In this document: positions 26,679 through 36,635 of the stretch, piece by piece
Layout of the letters: each line of letters opens with the position of its first letter
How positions within the stretch are numbered: the stretch's first letter is position 1
Assembly: GCF_016056305.1 (NCBI RefSeq)
Contig: NZ_JAECZC010000021.1
Span: 1-64,000, forward strand
Origin: Amazonocrinis nigriterrae CENA67
GTDB lineage: Bacteria; Cyanobacteriota; Cyanobacteriia; Cyanobacteriales; Nostocaceae
Direction of reading: 5' to 3'
Length of the DNA stretch: 64,000 nt
Program-made: the position numbers and the translations under genes
The notes under the pieces: model-generated
Told to the model about the DNA's origin: nothing
Database searches by the model: none
What the model saw: the letters and a program-made list of their open reading frames with translations, nothing else

Positions 26679-28733
26679 ATGGTTGATAATTTCAGAAAAT
26701 TAGTTGGGGCTTTTCTTTTAGTAGAAACAGGATTAATACTTTTTTCAGGAAAGCCTGCCATAGCTTTTAAATTAACCCGCGATGGTCATTTAGGAATTAC
26801 TTCCGATGCAGTTAAACCAATATCCGTAACAATAGATAGTAAAACACTCCAATTCTCTGACAAAGCACTTGACCAAATCATAAAAGCCAATAAAGCAACA
26901 GATAGTTTCATATTTCCCAACAATCAAGCTAAAGCTGAGTTTCATTTTGATGATGAATCTTTTTTAGCTGCTACAACACGCATACTTGACCTAAAACAAG
27001 AGGTAATTGATAACATTACAAAAGCTCAACCAGATGGTTCTGCGGCACGTCAGGCATTAGGTGGAGCTTTGCATACAATTCAAGATTTCTATGCCCATAG
27101 TAATTGGGTAGAACTAGGAAATACAGGTATTGATACTCGACTTGGAAGGTCAACATTTGCTGGATTACCTTTAACTACCCCGACTTCTCCTGCTGGCGAT
27201 CCTAGTACTCTTTTACCTGGATTAACAGACCTCACATCAGGCTATTTTGTATCGGGTGGAATAACTAGACTACCTTGTGCTGCACCAGCAGGAAAAACTA
27301 ATCATGGTGGCATTCCAATAGCCTGTCCTGAGGGTCTTAATAAAGATGATCGCAGTCGTCCTGGTTTCCCTCAAGCTAGAGATTTAGCAGTTCAAGCAAG
27401 TTCAGATTTTATTGACCAGATTCTGCAAACACCAGGGGTCAAAAATGAATTTAAACCAGTACAGGCATTAATGGGTTTAACAGGCACTCTTGGTTTCGTT
27501 ATAGATACAACTGGTAGCATGGGGTCTGTAATCGGCCAAGTGAAAAACCAAGTTACAAAAGCAGTTGACAAAGTGAAAGATAAAACTGAAGTCCCTGAAT
27601 ATTTGCTAGAAACTTTTAACGATCCTGATGTTGGTACTCCTTTTGTAACCCAAGATCCTAAAACACTGGTTGCAGCAGTCAACAGTCTTGGTGTTGGAGG
27701 AGGAGGTGATTGTCCTGAATTATCAATGACTGGAACTTTGCGAGCAGTAGAAGCTAGTCTACCGAATTCTAATCTTTTTGTCTTTACCGATGCTTCTTCT
27801 AAAGATGGAGATTTGAGTTCTCAGGTTGCAGCAAAAGCAGGAGAGAAGAATACAAAAGTTAATTTTCTTTTAAATGGCTCTTGTTCTCCTATCGATCCTG
27901 CATACGTAGAAGTTGCTCAACAAACAGGAGGTCAATTATTCTCTGTTGATACCTTTGAAATTAGCTCTGCTTTTGATTTGATCGAGCCATACTTATCAAG
28001 CAATTTAACCTCTGTTCTTTCAGCAAATGGAACTCTTAATGAAGAATCAAAGTCTTTTGATGTTCCTATTGATTCAACCGTTAGTAGTTCAAGTATTTCT
28101 GTATCTACATCGGCTGATATCTCTTTAGTACGGCCTGATGGTACAGAAGTTCAGCCTGGAGATACAGATGTAACAGTTACCACACTCAGTACTGGACGGA
28201 TTTTTACTATAAATTCACCAAAACCTGGCATTTGGAAGTTGAAACTTCAAGGTTCAGGAGAGTTTTCTGTTAGCGCACAAGTTGATAGTCCGATTCAGCT
28301 TGACAGTTTTCAATTTGTAAAAAGAGAAATTGAATCAGTACATGGAGGTTTATTTCCAACTACTCAAGAACCAATTGCCAATAGTGAATTTCTTGGTTTA
28401 GCTAAACTTTTCGGTTCATTTAACACAGCTAATTTTAAGCTGATTTCTGAAACTGGTGACACAATTCAACTAATAGATTTGCTAGGAGGAGATCCGGAAG
28501 CGACAGATTCTGAATTTGTTGGTAAGTTCAAAATTCCTACAACTCCTTTTAAAATCGCAGTTGATGGTCTAGATCAAAATAATCAACCCTACCAGCGAGT
28601 ACTACCGCGTATTTTTATTGCTGCTCCTCAAACCGTTCCTGAATCTTCTTCTACCTTGGGTTTATTTATTTTTGGAGCTATAGGAGTAGCGAAATTACAG
28701 GTAGAATTAAAGCGTCATTTATGCCAAAAATAA
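26679..28733 (+). CDS. Secreted HET-C-like/VWA protein with PEP-CTERM-like tail
   Basis: A 684-residue exported protein. After a signal peptide (about residues 1-29, VGAFLLVETGLILFSGKPAIA) comes an alpha-helical domain containing ARQALGGALHTIQDFYAHSNWVELGN (about 122-147). That is the hallmark of HET-C/zinc-phospholipase-like domains and of the N-terminal part of vertebrate VWA7. A von Willebrand factor A domain follows (about 268-445) with MIDAS-like DTTGSMGS and VFTDASSKDGDL. A beta-rich region (about 450-550) follows. The C-terminus, PESSSTLGLFIFGAIGVAKL plus basic residues, resembles a PEP-CTERM sorting signal (canonical PEPS is PESS here). It is likely exported and processed or anchored by an exosortase; ligand unknown. 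Confidence 0.75.
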   Translation: MVDNFRKLVGAFLLVETGLILFSGKPAIAFKLTRDGHLGITSDAVKPISVTIDSKTLQFSDKALDQIIKANKATDSFIFPNNQAKAEFHFDDESFLAATTRILDLKQEVIDNITKAQPDGSAARQALGGALHTIQDFYAHSNWVELGNTGIDTRLGRSTFAGLPLTTPTSPAGDPSTLLPGLTDLTSGYFVSGGITRLPCAAPAGKTNHGGIPIACPEGLNKDDRSRPGFPQARDLAVQASSDFIDQILQTPGVKNEFKPVQALMGLTGTLGFVIDTTGSMGSVIGQVKNQVTKAVDKVKDKTEVPEYLLETFNDPDVGTPFVTQDPKTLVAAVNSLGVGGGGDCPELSMTGTLRAVEASLPNSNLFVFTDASSKDGDLSSQVAAKAGEKNTKVNFLLNGSCSPIDPAYVEVAQQTGGQLFSVDTFEISSAFDLIEPYLSSNLTSVLSANGTLNEESKSFDVPIDSTVSSSSISVSTSADISLVRPDGTEVQPGDTDVTVTTLSTGRIFTINSPKPGIWKLKLQGSGEFSVSAQVDSPIQLDSFQFVKREIESVHGGLFPTTQEPIANSEFLGLAKLFGSFNTANFKLISETGDTIQLIDLLGGDPEATDSEFVGKFKIPTTPFKIAVDGLDQNNQPYQRVLPRIFIAAPQTVPESSSTLGLFIFGAIGVAKLQVELKRHLCQK

Positions 28734-28922
28734 CCAATTTATTCAATTGATAAATACAATTGGCAATTTTTCATAATAGTTAGAAATGAAGGGATTAAAG
28801 TTGTTGTGTATCAGCCTCTTTATCCCTTTTTATTTAGCTTCTATGCTATTTCCAGATTTTTCACATTCCTATGAATCACCCTTTCAGAATCCAAAATCGA
28901 GATATTTTACCCTAAAAATAAT

Positions 28923-29468
28923 TCACTTCAAATCCAGCAATCCTTCCTCTTTTAATTTAGGATTAAAACGTAATTGTGTTTGTAACCCCCGTACTTCTAG
29001 CAATGCTAAAATTTCTGATTCTACTCGCCGTGCCACATTTTTAATAATTTTAATCTGTGCCAACTCATCATTAGCCGGATTGTGATAAATTGCCTGTTCT
29101 TCAGGCGTCATTACCTTTTTCACATCTATAGGTTGTGTCCAATTTTCCTTCTCATCTCCATTTCCTGAAGGAATACCACCATTTTCGGCAATCCAAGCAT
29201 TTTCAATATTTTCTAAAACTGTACGGCTGGGACGTTCAATAGTTTGAACCTTTACCCAATAGCATTTTTGTACTTGACGTACTAAATGCTGTCTCAGACT
29301 GAGATAAACATCACGGGAATATCCTACAAATTGCAGTACTTTTTCTTGGTCAAATATGGCATAAACCCCTATTTTGCCATGAAAATTTTCAGGCAATTGA
29401 CCACTATCATCAATATAAGCAGTGTATTCTAAGTTAGCTAAAGCAGGAATATTTGTTTCAGTATTCAT
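28923..29468 (-). CDS. GIY-YIG nuclease family protein
   Basis: A 181-residue protein of a cyanobacterial/plant-type GIY-YIG group. The GIY-YIG module is at about residues 32-95: KIGVYAIFDQEKVLQFVGYSRDVYLSLRQHL (GVY and FVGYSR replace the canonical motif, with the conserved Tyr and Arg present). TVLENIENAWIAENGGIPSGN contains a candidate catalytic Glu. A helical C-terminus (PEEQAIYHNPANDELAQIKIIKNVARRVESEILALLEVRGL) is typical of the group. Nuclease activity and role are unproven. It starts at ATG 29,466-29,468 and lies downstream of a 107-residue gene on the same strand. Confidence 0.85.
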   Translation of the reverse strand: MNTETNIPALANLEYTAYIDDSGQLPENFHGKIGVYAIFDQEKVLQFVGYSRDVYLSLRQHLVRQVQKCYWVKVQTIERPSRTVLENIENAWIAENGGIPSGNGDEKENWTQPIDVKKVMTPEEQAIYHNPANDELAQIKIIKNVARRVESEILALLEVRGLQTQLRFNPKLKEEGLLDLK

Positions 29469-29530
29469 ATAATATTTGAAAAGTTATGATTTGCCTGACA
29501 AATTGAAGAAAAACATTTTATATATAGCTA

Positions 29531-29854
29531 CTAGCCACATTTTCGGTAAATTGCACAAAGGCGACTGGGTTTGAAAATCTTAGCACTAAACATAAAATTT
29601 GGCGGTACATTGATGATTATGTACTCATCAGATTCATGATATTTTTCAAATTCTGTCGGCATCCCTTTGGGCGTAGCTAAACTGTATGGCACTGGCTGAA
29701 AAAGTAATTTTGTAAATTCAACTTTTTCACACTGTAAATGTTGACACATTTGGTTGACAAAAGATTCACTCATCAACAATTTGAAGAGAGTTTCTTGAAG
29801 CTCAGGTTCGAGAGTGAAACTGCTGTCGAAGTTTTGGACGATTTTAATAGGCAT
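29531..29854 (-). CDS. Hypothetical protein (107 aa)
   Basis: A soluble 107-residue protein not assigned to a known family. It starts MPIKIVQNFDSSFTLEPELQ, contains an acidic/aromatic middle (EFEKYHESDEYIIINVPPNF) and ends RLCAIYRKCG. It lies 62 bases upstream of the GIY-YIG gene on the same strand, so the two may be cotranscribed. Confidence 0.5.
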   Translation of the reverse strand: MPIKIVQNFDSSFTLEPELQETLFKLLMSESFVNQMCQHLQCEKVEFTKLLFQPVPYSLATPKGMPTEFEKYHESDEYIIINVPPNFMFSAKIFKPSRLCAIYRKCG

Positions 29855-30222
29855 GTTGTGTACAGGTAGTGTATTTATTCAAGACAAACTGATGATAGAG
29901 CTAAGTAATTAGTAAGAACGCTGGGGTCTTACGCCCATACAAAAGTAAGGATTTATTAATTATTTCCTCTTTGCTTTCTCATGACATCAGCCTATTGGAT
30001 TGTAGACTTCTATCAGCTATTAGATGCAACTAACAAAATTAAGAATCATGAAGCTAAGCAGACTTTGAAGAATAACAAATAAAAATATCCCATTGTAATT
30101 GTTTGTTATTGATACCGTTACTTTGTGAAGCTGCGCTAAATTCTTTTAAACTTCCATCTCTTTGTGTTCTTTGCGCTCTTTGCGGTTCGTTTTCATTTTC
30201 TTGTGTTAGGTCTAAGATAGTT

Positions 30223-30249
30223 AGGCGCATCTTCATACAGAATTGGTAT
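30223..30249 (+). repeat. 27 bp dispersed repeat, copy 2
   Basis: Exact second copy of the 27 bases at 5,717-5,743 (AGGCGCATCTTCATACAG...AATTGGTAT), same orientation, also intergenic. Confidence 0.7.
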
Positions 30250-30340
30250 GACTATTCACATTTAAAAATTAACAGTCATCAGGAGCCAGTGCGTTGCGCG
30301 GGTTTCCCGCGTTGAAGCAACTGGCGTTCATCAGTCAACA

Positions 30341-30377
30341 AAAAAGAAAAGGCAAAAGAATAATTTCTTTTGCCTTT
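30341..30377 (-). terminator. Terminator of the rpoBC1C2 operon
   Basis: A perfect 13 bp stem, AAAGGCAAAAGAA (30,348-30,360) and TTCTTTTGCCTTT (30,365-30,377), with a 4-base loop. In the minus direction it is followed by TCTTTTTT. It lies about 30 bases after the rpoC2 stop codon, the expected place for a Rho-independent terminator. Confidence 0.85.
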
Positions 30378-30406
30378 CTACTTTTAATTTTTACCTTTCG
30401 GCTTGA

Positions 30407-33400
30407 TTACATATCGTAATCATCTTCGTCGTCTTCCTCGTAATCGTCTTCTTCATCATCTTCTTCTACGAGGTCAGTGACTTCATCAGCAATCAACTCA
30501 TCGTCGTCATCTAAAATTGACCGTTCGACACGTCGGTTGCCAAATCCAGTTTCCCCAAGGGTAGGAGAATCTAAATTATAAGCGCGAGCTGTGCGGTCAT
30601 CTAAGACCATATCCATTGGATCATCAACTTCATCCAAGACACTACTGCTTTCAAGAGCAGCATAGTCATCGATCGCACCAGGTTCTTCATAGGTATTGAA
30701 ACCAGTACCCGCCGGAATCAGTCGCCCAATAATCACGTTTTCCTTCAAGCCGCGCAACCAGTCAGATTTACCTTCAATGGCTGCTTCGGTTAGTACCCTT
30801 GTTGTCTCTTGGAAGGATGCAGCAGAAATAAAGCTGTCTGTGTTCAACGATGCTTTGGTAATCCCTAACAACATCGGAGTATACTGTGCCCTAGCACCGC
30901 CAGTAATTGCCATGGCTTCGTTGACTTGCTCAACTTGGCGCAATTCTACTAACTCACCGGGAAGCATGGTAGTGTCACCACCATCATCAATCCGGACTTT
31001 ATTAGTCATCTGGCGCACAATGACTTCAATGTGTTTATCAGCAATATCAATCCCTTGAGACTGATACACTAATTGCACTTCATTCACCAAGAAGGTCTGT
31101 ACTTTCTGCAAAGCATGGCTAGCACAAGCATAGACTCCATCTTCGGAACCCAAGCTAAAGAAGATTTCCAAAATTTCGTGAGGATTAGATGGGCCATCGC
31201 TCAACGGTTCACCCGCTTGCACGATCGCCCCATCTGGCACCATCAAGTTTTGTCCCGGCCCTAGAGGATAATCAGTCACTACACCGTTGGATTCTACGAC
31301 CTTAATTGCGATCGCTTCATCGCCATCCCCATAAACAACCTTGACTTCTCCACCTCGACGTGCTAAAATACACGCCTCTTTAGGTTTGCGAGCTTCTAAA
31401 AGTTCTTCAATCCGGGGCAAACCTTGAATAATGTCTCCAGTTTTGGAGCGCTCAAACACTAACAATACTAAGTTATCACCACGTTGCACCAAATCGCCAT
31501 CTTCTATTTGCAACACAGCGCCAGGGCTGACTCGGTAGGGACGACCGACACGGATGGTAACAGCGTATGAGGATTGGGGATTGGGGACTAGGGATTGGGA
31601 AGATTCTTGCCCAGTCCCCAATCCCTGATCCCCAGTACCCAGTTTCTTCACTTCCACAACTTGCCCAGATTCTTCAGTAAAGACGCCAGGAGCAATTTCT
31701 AAACCTTCTACCACCAAGTCGCCTTTTTTCACCTTGGGCTGGGCGCTAGTATTCATTGTGATCATATCACTGTGGCGCAACACCAAACAGCGACGTACGG
31801 CTTCGGTACCTTTTTGGATACCCCGGACAATACCGCCTTCTTTAGACAAGATTTGAGTACGTGCAACCACTTCCCCAGGAGCAATGGTTTGCCCATCTTG
31901 TACTTCTAAACTTGTCTGGGTACTACCTTGAGTAGCATCAGCGGCAATATCACGGCGAATGACCAAGGATTCCAAAATCACCAACTGCAAGCGCTGCACG
32001 TCTGGGTTTTCGGTATCCTGTACCAATTCAATATCTGCTGCCAAGGGAGAAGCAGTATGGTCTTGTTCGCCTTCAGAGTCGATTTCCAACACCAACTGAG
32101 TCCGCAGCAGTTCCACACCTTCCACAGACTTAACCCGTTCAGAATCCTTGTAAGGTAGGCGCTGTACTGCCCGTAACTCAATGGAACGTCCTGTTTGTTG
32201 ACTTACAGATGTAGTAGATGGCACATTGGGGTGGTTGGGGACGGCATACTCCACTACTGGACGGCTTAACAAAGCTGGGCCTTCTGGAGACTCCACATAT
32301 TGGATATAACGCAATTCTGTGGCGATCGCGCCTTGGAATTCTTCACCTGGCTGTACAAAGGTGTTATCTCGCCCAATCACAGCGGCTGGGTCATCTACCA
32401 TTAGTAGTTCCCCTGGCTTGATCACCACTTCCCGCAAGATGTCGTTTTTCTGGGTAACTTCTACCACACCACTGGTTTGACAGAAGATATCCTTCACTAC
32501 CTCGGTGCCAGCTTCCACAAACTGTCCGTCTTCTACCAGCAACAAGGAGATATCTTTATTCACTTCGTGGGTTTCTTCGGGAATCCACAGTAGAGTACCT
32601 CCCTGCACCACTTCGTAACCGAGTTTGGCTTTACCTTTTTTCTGGACTTCAACGCCAGCAAATTTCAGGAATCCACCAGTGGTTGTGCGATAGTGGTCAT
32701 CAATTAATTCAGCTACCACTTGACCATTTTGCACTTTTGTGCCTGGGGTAGCTCGCAGGTTAAATACTTGGTTGTCACCAGTGGAGACTAAGTAGCTGTT
32801 GCGTCCTTGACCGGTTTGAACTGTGACTGTGGCTTGGTCTAAGACTACAGAAGCCGTGATAATCTCGATTTCTCTGGTACTCTTACCGGGAGTAGCTTCT
32901 GGCAAGCGCACCACACCACCGTGTAAAGTAGTTAACTTGGTTTCTGCTAACACTCCATTAGAAGCGATCGCATCACCATTTTTCACCACTAATTCTGCAC
33001 CAGGTGGCAAGTTATAAACTTCCCCAGATAAAATCCAAATCAAACCACCCCGCGCTGCTGTGGTTGTAGTATTGCCCTGACGGTCGGTTTTTTGTTCTGG
33101 CACTACTTCGGCAAACTGCACTTCCCCAGCCAAGTCGGTGGCAACATCTTTCACCGCTTTTTCTGTATTGGCACGCGCTGTCCGTCCACCAAGGGCAACT
33201 TCTGCCAATAGCTGACCGACTTTTACGTGTTGTCCATCAACTACATAAAGTGTGGAACCTTGAGTTACATGAATCTCTTGGTTAGGCAAGCTTTCAGAAC
33301 CAACTTTACTTGGTTCTAAAATGATGATGCCATTAACCTCAACATACAAAGCATCTTCCCCGTGGCGGGTACGATATGCTCTTGTCCGTAATTTCCGAGG

Positions 33401-34492
33401 CAAACGGATAGTACCATCTGTCTTAGAACGCACTTGTTGAGCTACTTCCCCAGTAAACACACCACCAGTGTGGAATGTCCGCATGGTCAGCTGAGTACCC
33501 GGTTCACCGATACTTTGGGCGGCAATAATTCCCACAGCTTCACCCAAGTCTACCATCTTGGCATGGGCTAAACTCCAACCGTAGCAGTGTTGGCAAACAG
33601 AACGCGCCGCTTCACAAGTCAGGGGACTGCGTACAACGACTTCTTTCACCCCAGCTTTTTGAATTGCTATGGCTAAGTCATCAGAAATTGGGGTATTGCG
33701 TGGTGCAATTACTTCTTTTGTAGTTGGATGTACTACATCTTCTCCCACTACCCGTCCCATCAAGCGAGTTGCCAGAGGAATCAAGGTTTTCGCACCTTCT
33801 GTCATGGGACGCAGGGGAATACCTCTGGTGGTGCCGCAGTCAAATTCCCGAATAATCACATCCTGGGATACGTCCACGAGACGACGGGTGAGATAACCAG
33901 AGTCAGCCGTCCGTAAAGCGGTATCTACCAATCCTTTTCTCGCACCATAAGACGAGATAATATATTCTGTAACGGTGAGTCCTTCACGGAAGTTAGTTTT
34001 AATAGGCAGACCAATAATTTCACCTTGGGGGTCTGCCATTAGTCCCCGCATCCCCACTAACTGCCGTACTTGGGAGATATTACCCCGTGCCCCGGAGAAT
34101 GCCATCATGTACACAGAGTTGAGGGGATTAGTCTTTTTGAAGTGGACGACTACTTCATCTTTGAGGGCTTCACTTGTACCGTTCCAGGTGTCAATTACTT
34201 TTTGGAAACGTTCAACTTCCGTAATTTCACCCCGTTGATAACGAGCTTCTGTGGCGCGAATTTCTTCTTCTGCTGCTTCTAGGAGACTACGCTTACTCGG
34301 TGGCACCATCAAGTCATCTACACTAATGGAAACCCCCGCTTTAGTGGCGTAACGGAATCCCAAATCTTTCAACTTGTCCGCCATCACTGCGGTACGGGCT
34401 GTGCCATAGTGCGTAAACGCCCAGGAAATTAAATTTCTCAGTTGACCTTTATCAACTACACGATTGCGAAAAACTGTATTTTCGTTAGTCAT
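30407..34492 (-). CDS. rpoC2: DNA-directed RNA polymerase subunit beta' (RpoC2)
   Basis: The C-terminal part of the split cyanobacterial beta' subunit (1361 aa). It carries the zinc site with cysteines in [14 protein letters not shown] and the trigger-loop start ([28 protein letters not shown]). After that comes the very long cyanobacterial insertion (SI3) built of sandwich-barrel repeats. The end has the second half of the catalytic core ([31 protein letters not shown]) and a strongly acidic tail ([19 protein letters not shown]). Unusually, residues about 951-974 (DNA 31,571-31,642) are a low-complexity [12 protein letters not shown]...VPNPQS stretch whose DNA looks like an intergenic repeat. 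Downstream partner of rpoC1, with a 90-base spacer. Confidence 0.98.
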   Translation of the reverse strand: MTNENTVFRNRVVDKGQLRNLISWAFTHYGTARTAVMADKLKDLGFRYATKAGVSISVDDLMVPPSKRSLLEAAEEEIRATEARYQRGEITEVERFQKVIDTWNGTSEALKDEVVVHFKKTNPLNSVYMMAFSGARGNISQVRQLVGMRGLMADPQGEIIGLPIKTNFREGLTVTEYIISSYGARKGLVDTALRTADSGYLTRRLVDVSQDVIIREFDCGTTRGIPLRPMTEGAKTLIPLATRLMGRVVGEDVVHPTTKEVIAPRNTPISDDLAIAIQKAGVKEVVVRSPLTCEAARSVCQHCYGWSLAHAKMVDLGEAVGIIAAQSIGEPGTQLTMRTFHTGGVFTGEVAQQVRSKTDGTIRLPRKLRTRAYRTRHGEDALYVEVNGIIILEPSKVGSESLPNQEIHVTQGSTLYVVDGQHVKVGQLLAEVALGGRTARANTEKAVKDVATDLAGEVQFAEVVPEQKTDRQGNTTTTAARGGLIWILSGEVYNLPPGAELVVKNGDAIASNGVLAETKLTTLHGGVVRLPEATPGKSTREIEIITASVVLDQATVTVQTGQGRNSYLVSTGDNQVFNLRATPGTKVQNGQVVAELIDDHYRTTTGGFLKFAGVEVQKKGKAKLGYEVVQGGTLLWIPEETHEVNKDISLLLVEDGQFVEAGTEVVKDIFCQTSGVVEVTQKNDILREVVIKPGELLMVDDPAAVIGRDNTFVQPGEEFQGAIATELRYIQYVESPEGPALLSRPVVEYAVPNHPNVPSTTSVSQQTGRSIELRAVQRLPYKDSERVKSVEGVELLRTQLVLEIDSEGEQDHTASPLAADIELVQDTENPDVQRLQLVILESLVIRRDIAADATQGSTQTSLEVQDGQTIAPGEVVARTQILSKEGGIVRGIQKGTEAVRRCLVLRHSDMITMNTSAQPKVKKGDLVVEGLEIAPGVFTEESGQVVEVKKLGTGDQGLGTGQESSQSLVPNPQSSYAVTIRVGRPYRVSPGAVLQIEDGDLVQRGDNLVLLVFERSKTGDIIQGLPRIEELLEARKPKEACILARRGGEVKVVYGDGDEAIAIKVVESNGVVTDYPLGPGQNLMVPDGAIVQAGEPLSDGPSNPHEILEIFFSLGSEDGVYACASHALQKVQTFLVNEVQLVYQSQGIDIADKHIEVIVRQMTNKVRIDDGGDTTMLPGELVELRQVEQVNEAMAITGGARAQYTPMLLGITKASLNTDSFISAASFQETTRVLTEAAIEGKSDWLRGLKENVIIGRLIPAGTGFNTYEEPGAIDDYAALESSSVLDEVDDPMDMVLDDRTARAYNLDSPTLGETGFGNRRVERSILDDDDELIADEVTDLVEEDDEEDDYEEDDEDDYDM
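31571..31642 (-). repeat. Intergenic-type repeat inserted in rpoC2
   Basis: Within rpoC2, 72 bases of GGGGATTGGGGACTAGGGATTGGG-type units are followed by their near inverse (CCCAGTCCCCAATCCCTGATCCCC), making a potential hairpin. The same repeat type occurs between genes at 42,240-42,305. It keeps the frame and adds 24 residues ([12 protein letters not shown]...). Confidence 0.75.
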
Positions 34493-34582
34493 TAGTTATT
34501 AGTCCTTAGTCAATAGTCATCGGTCAATAGTCAGTAGTCAGTTGTCAGTGGCAAAAAACAACTGACAACTGACAACTAACAA
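34493..34582 (-). repeat. Tandem repeat and hairpin in the rpoC1-rpoC2 spacer
   Basis: The whole 90-base spacer is made of AGTCAATAGTCA and GTCAGTTGTCAGT units. A perfect 13 bp inverted repeat, GTCAGTTGTCAGT (34,537-34,549) and ACTGACAACTGAC (34,561-34,573), has an 11-base A-rich loop. Transcripts reading from rpoC1 into rpoC2 must carry this hairpin. Confidence 0.8.
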
Positions 34583-36460
34583 CTAACTTGCTAGTGCTTC
34601 CTGAATTGCTTTGTTGTAAATAACACGACCAGGCGTTGTGCGTATGTACTGAGAAATCAAGTTACCCTTGGCGTCTTCCCTAACTCGGCGGTATTTATAC
34701 AGTAAAGTCCGGCTACCATCACCGTTTTCATGTACTTCAACAGGTTCTGTATCTGGTTGGTCAGATTCTACTTCACCGTCAAACCGCACGTAGATGTAGG
34801 CGTGCAAGTCAATTTCTTCTTGCTGGAAAGCCATAATTACGTCATCTAGCGAAGCAAAGTACTTACCAGCACCCTTTGTAGCATCGGGATTTTCTGCTGT
34901 TAGGTAATATGCTCCTAAAACCATGTCTTGGCTGGGCGTGATAATGGGTTTACCCGTAGCTGGTGACAATATATTGTTGGAAGCCAGCATTAATAACCGC
35001 GCTTCAGCCTGACTTTCCAAGGACAGAGGAACGTGTACCGCCATTTGGTCGCCGTCAAAGTCAGCGTTAAACGCGGGACATACCAAAGGATGCAGTTGAA
35101 TTGCTCTACCTTCTACTAAAATTGGTTCAAAAGCCTGAATACCCAAGCGGTGCAGTGTCGGTGCCCGGTTCAGCATCACTGGGTGTCCTTCAATCACCTC
35201 TTCCAGTACGTCCCAAACACTGGGATCATTGCGGGATATCAGCTTTTTCGCTGCTTTGATGTTGTTTACCATACCGCTGCGAATCAAGCGATTAATCACA
35301 AATGGTTGAAATAGCTCAATTGCCATTTCCCTGGGCAAACCGCACTGGTGAATCTTCAGCTTCGGGCCAACCACAATTACAGAACGTCCAGAATAGTCAA
35401 CTCGTTTACCCAACAAGTTCTGCCGGAAACGTCCTTGTTTACCTTCAATAATGTCAGACAAAGACTTCAAAGGACGGTTATTTGCCCCTACTACCGTGCG
35501 TCCCCGACGACCATTGTCAATCAAAGCATCCACTGCTTCTTGCAGCATCCGCTTTTCGTTCCGCACAATAATTTCTGGTGCCAAAATTTCTTGCAGCCGT
35601 GCTAAACGATTATTACGGTTAATTACCCGTCGATACAAATCGTTCAAATCGCTGGTGGCAAACCGTCCACCATCTAGCTGTACCATTGGGCGCAAGTCTG
35701 GCGGAATTACGGGAATGACTGCCATTACCATCCACTCTGGTTTAGAACCAGTGGCGATAAAGTTGTCAATTACCCGCAGGCGCTTAATGAGTTTTGCCCG
35801 TTTTTGCCCTTTGGCACTGGCAATTTCTTCTCGCAGGCTTTCGGCTTCTTGCTCTAAATTAATATCAGCGAGCAAGCGTAGCAGAGCTTCAGCACCAATG
35901 CCTACCTCTACACCTTGCAAAGTAGAATCTTCGCTATAAATTTGGTCTTCAATTTCCAACCACTGGTCTTCACTCAGTAGCTGTTTGTAGGTTAGAGTTT
36001 CAGCATTCCCTGGACTGAGGACAACATAAGAGTTGAAATAAACAATCTGTTCCACATCCCGCAAGGGCATATCTAGCAGGATAGAAATATAGCTGGGAAT
36101 ACCTTTGAGATACCAAACATGCGCCACTGGAGCGGCAAGTTTAATATATCCCATGCGGTGGCGACGTACTCGTGACTCGGTGACTTCTACACCACAGCGT
36201 TCACAGACAATTCCTCTATGGCGTACTCTTTTATACTTGCCACAGTGGCATTCCCAATCTTTAGCCGGGCCAAAGATGCGCTCACAAAATAAGCCGTCCA
36301 TCTCTGGCTTGAGAGTTCGGTAATTAATAGTTTCTGGCTTGGTAACTTCACCTACTAGTTGACCATTAGGCAGTGTTCGCTCACCCCATTGCCGAATGCG
36401 TTCTGGCGATGCCAAGCCGATTTTAACGTAGTCAAACTGATTCGTTTGGGCGGGTCTCAT
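34583..36460 (-). CDS. rpoC1: DNA-directed RNA polymerase subunit gamma (RpoC1)
   Basis: The N-terminal part of the split beta' subunit (625 aa). It has the zinc-binding cysteines in [24 protein letters not shown] (about residues 69-92), and the universally conserved catalytic motif [12 protein letters not shown], whose three aspartates hold the active-site magnesium. Other landmarks are the clamp/rudder region ([25 protein letters not shown]) and [16 protein letters not shown]. Length is typical. It is preceded by rpoB with a 175-base repeat-filled spacer and followed by rpoC2. Confidence 0.98.
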   Translation of the reverse strand: MRPAQTNQFDYVKIGLASPERIRQWGERTLPNGQLVGEVTKPETINYRTLKPEMDGLFCERIFGPAKDWECHCGKYKRVRHRGIVCERCGVEVTESRVRRHRMGYIKLAAPVAHVWYLKGIPSYISILLDMPLRDVEQIVYFNSYVVLSPGNAETLTYKQLLSEDQWLEIEDQIYSEDSTLQGVEVGIGAEALLRLLADINLEQEAESLREEIASAKGQKRAKLIKRLRVIDNFIATGSKPEWMVMAVIPVIPPDLRPMVQLDGGRFATSDLNDLYRRVINRNNRLARLQEILAPEIIVRNEKRMLQEAVDALIDNGRRGRTVVGANNRPLKSLSDIIEGKQGRFRQNLLGKRVDYSGRSVIVVGPKLKIHQCGLPREMAIELFQPFVINRLIRSGMVNNIKAAKKLISRNDPSVWDVLEEVIEGHPVMLNRAPTLHRLGIQAFEPILVEGRAIQLHPLVCPAFNADFDGDQMAVHVPLSLESQAEARLLMLASNNILSPATGKPIITPSQDMVLGAYYLTAENPDATKGAGKYFASLDDVIMAFQQEEIDLHAYIYVRFDGEVESDQPDTEPVEVHENGDGSRTLLYKYRRVREDAKGNLISQYIRTTPGRVIYNKAIQEALAS

Positions 36461-36635
36461 GTTTCTAATTCGTAATTAGTAACTCGTAATTCGTAATTAA
36501 CAATTTATAGTTCGTAATTCGTCAGTAACTTGCCTTAAAAGTAATAGAAAGGCTGATTAACTCCTGCCCCAGAGGGGGAAATTCGTAATTCGTAATTAAC
36601 TCTTCAATTACGAATTACGAATTATGAATTACGAA
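36461..36635 (-). repeat. Tandem repeats and 18 bp hairpin in the rpoB-rpoC1 spacer
   Basis: The spacer consists largely of GTAATTCGTAATTC units. A perfect 18 bp inverted repeat, AATTCGTAATTCGTAATT (36,580-36,597) and AATTACGAATTACGAATT (36,606-36,623), lies 12 bases after the rpoB stop codon with an 8-base loop. There is no T run after it, so it is not an ordinary terminator; it could stabilise, process or attenuate the message. Confidence 0.8.

Larger units (their letters stand above)
29855..30406. other. Intergenic gap with dispersed repeats
   Basis: About 550 bases between minus-strand genes. It holds degenerate TTTGTGTTCTTTGCGCTCTTTGCGG-type sequence (about 30,160-30,190), the second copy of the 27 bp repeat (30,223-30,249), a GGAGCCAGTGCGTTGCGCGGGTTTCCCGCG repeat (30,281-30,311) and the rpoC2 terminator. 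No gene is convincing. Confidence 0.5.

Noticed and set aside
28786-29085. Plus-strand ORF of 99 residues with a signal-peptide-like start
   Set aside because: Its second half lies fully antisense to the GIY-YIG gene at 28,923-29,468, which has clear family motifs. The first 45 residues alone look secreted, but there is no support for a separate gene ending before 28,923.
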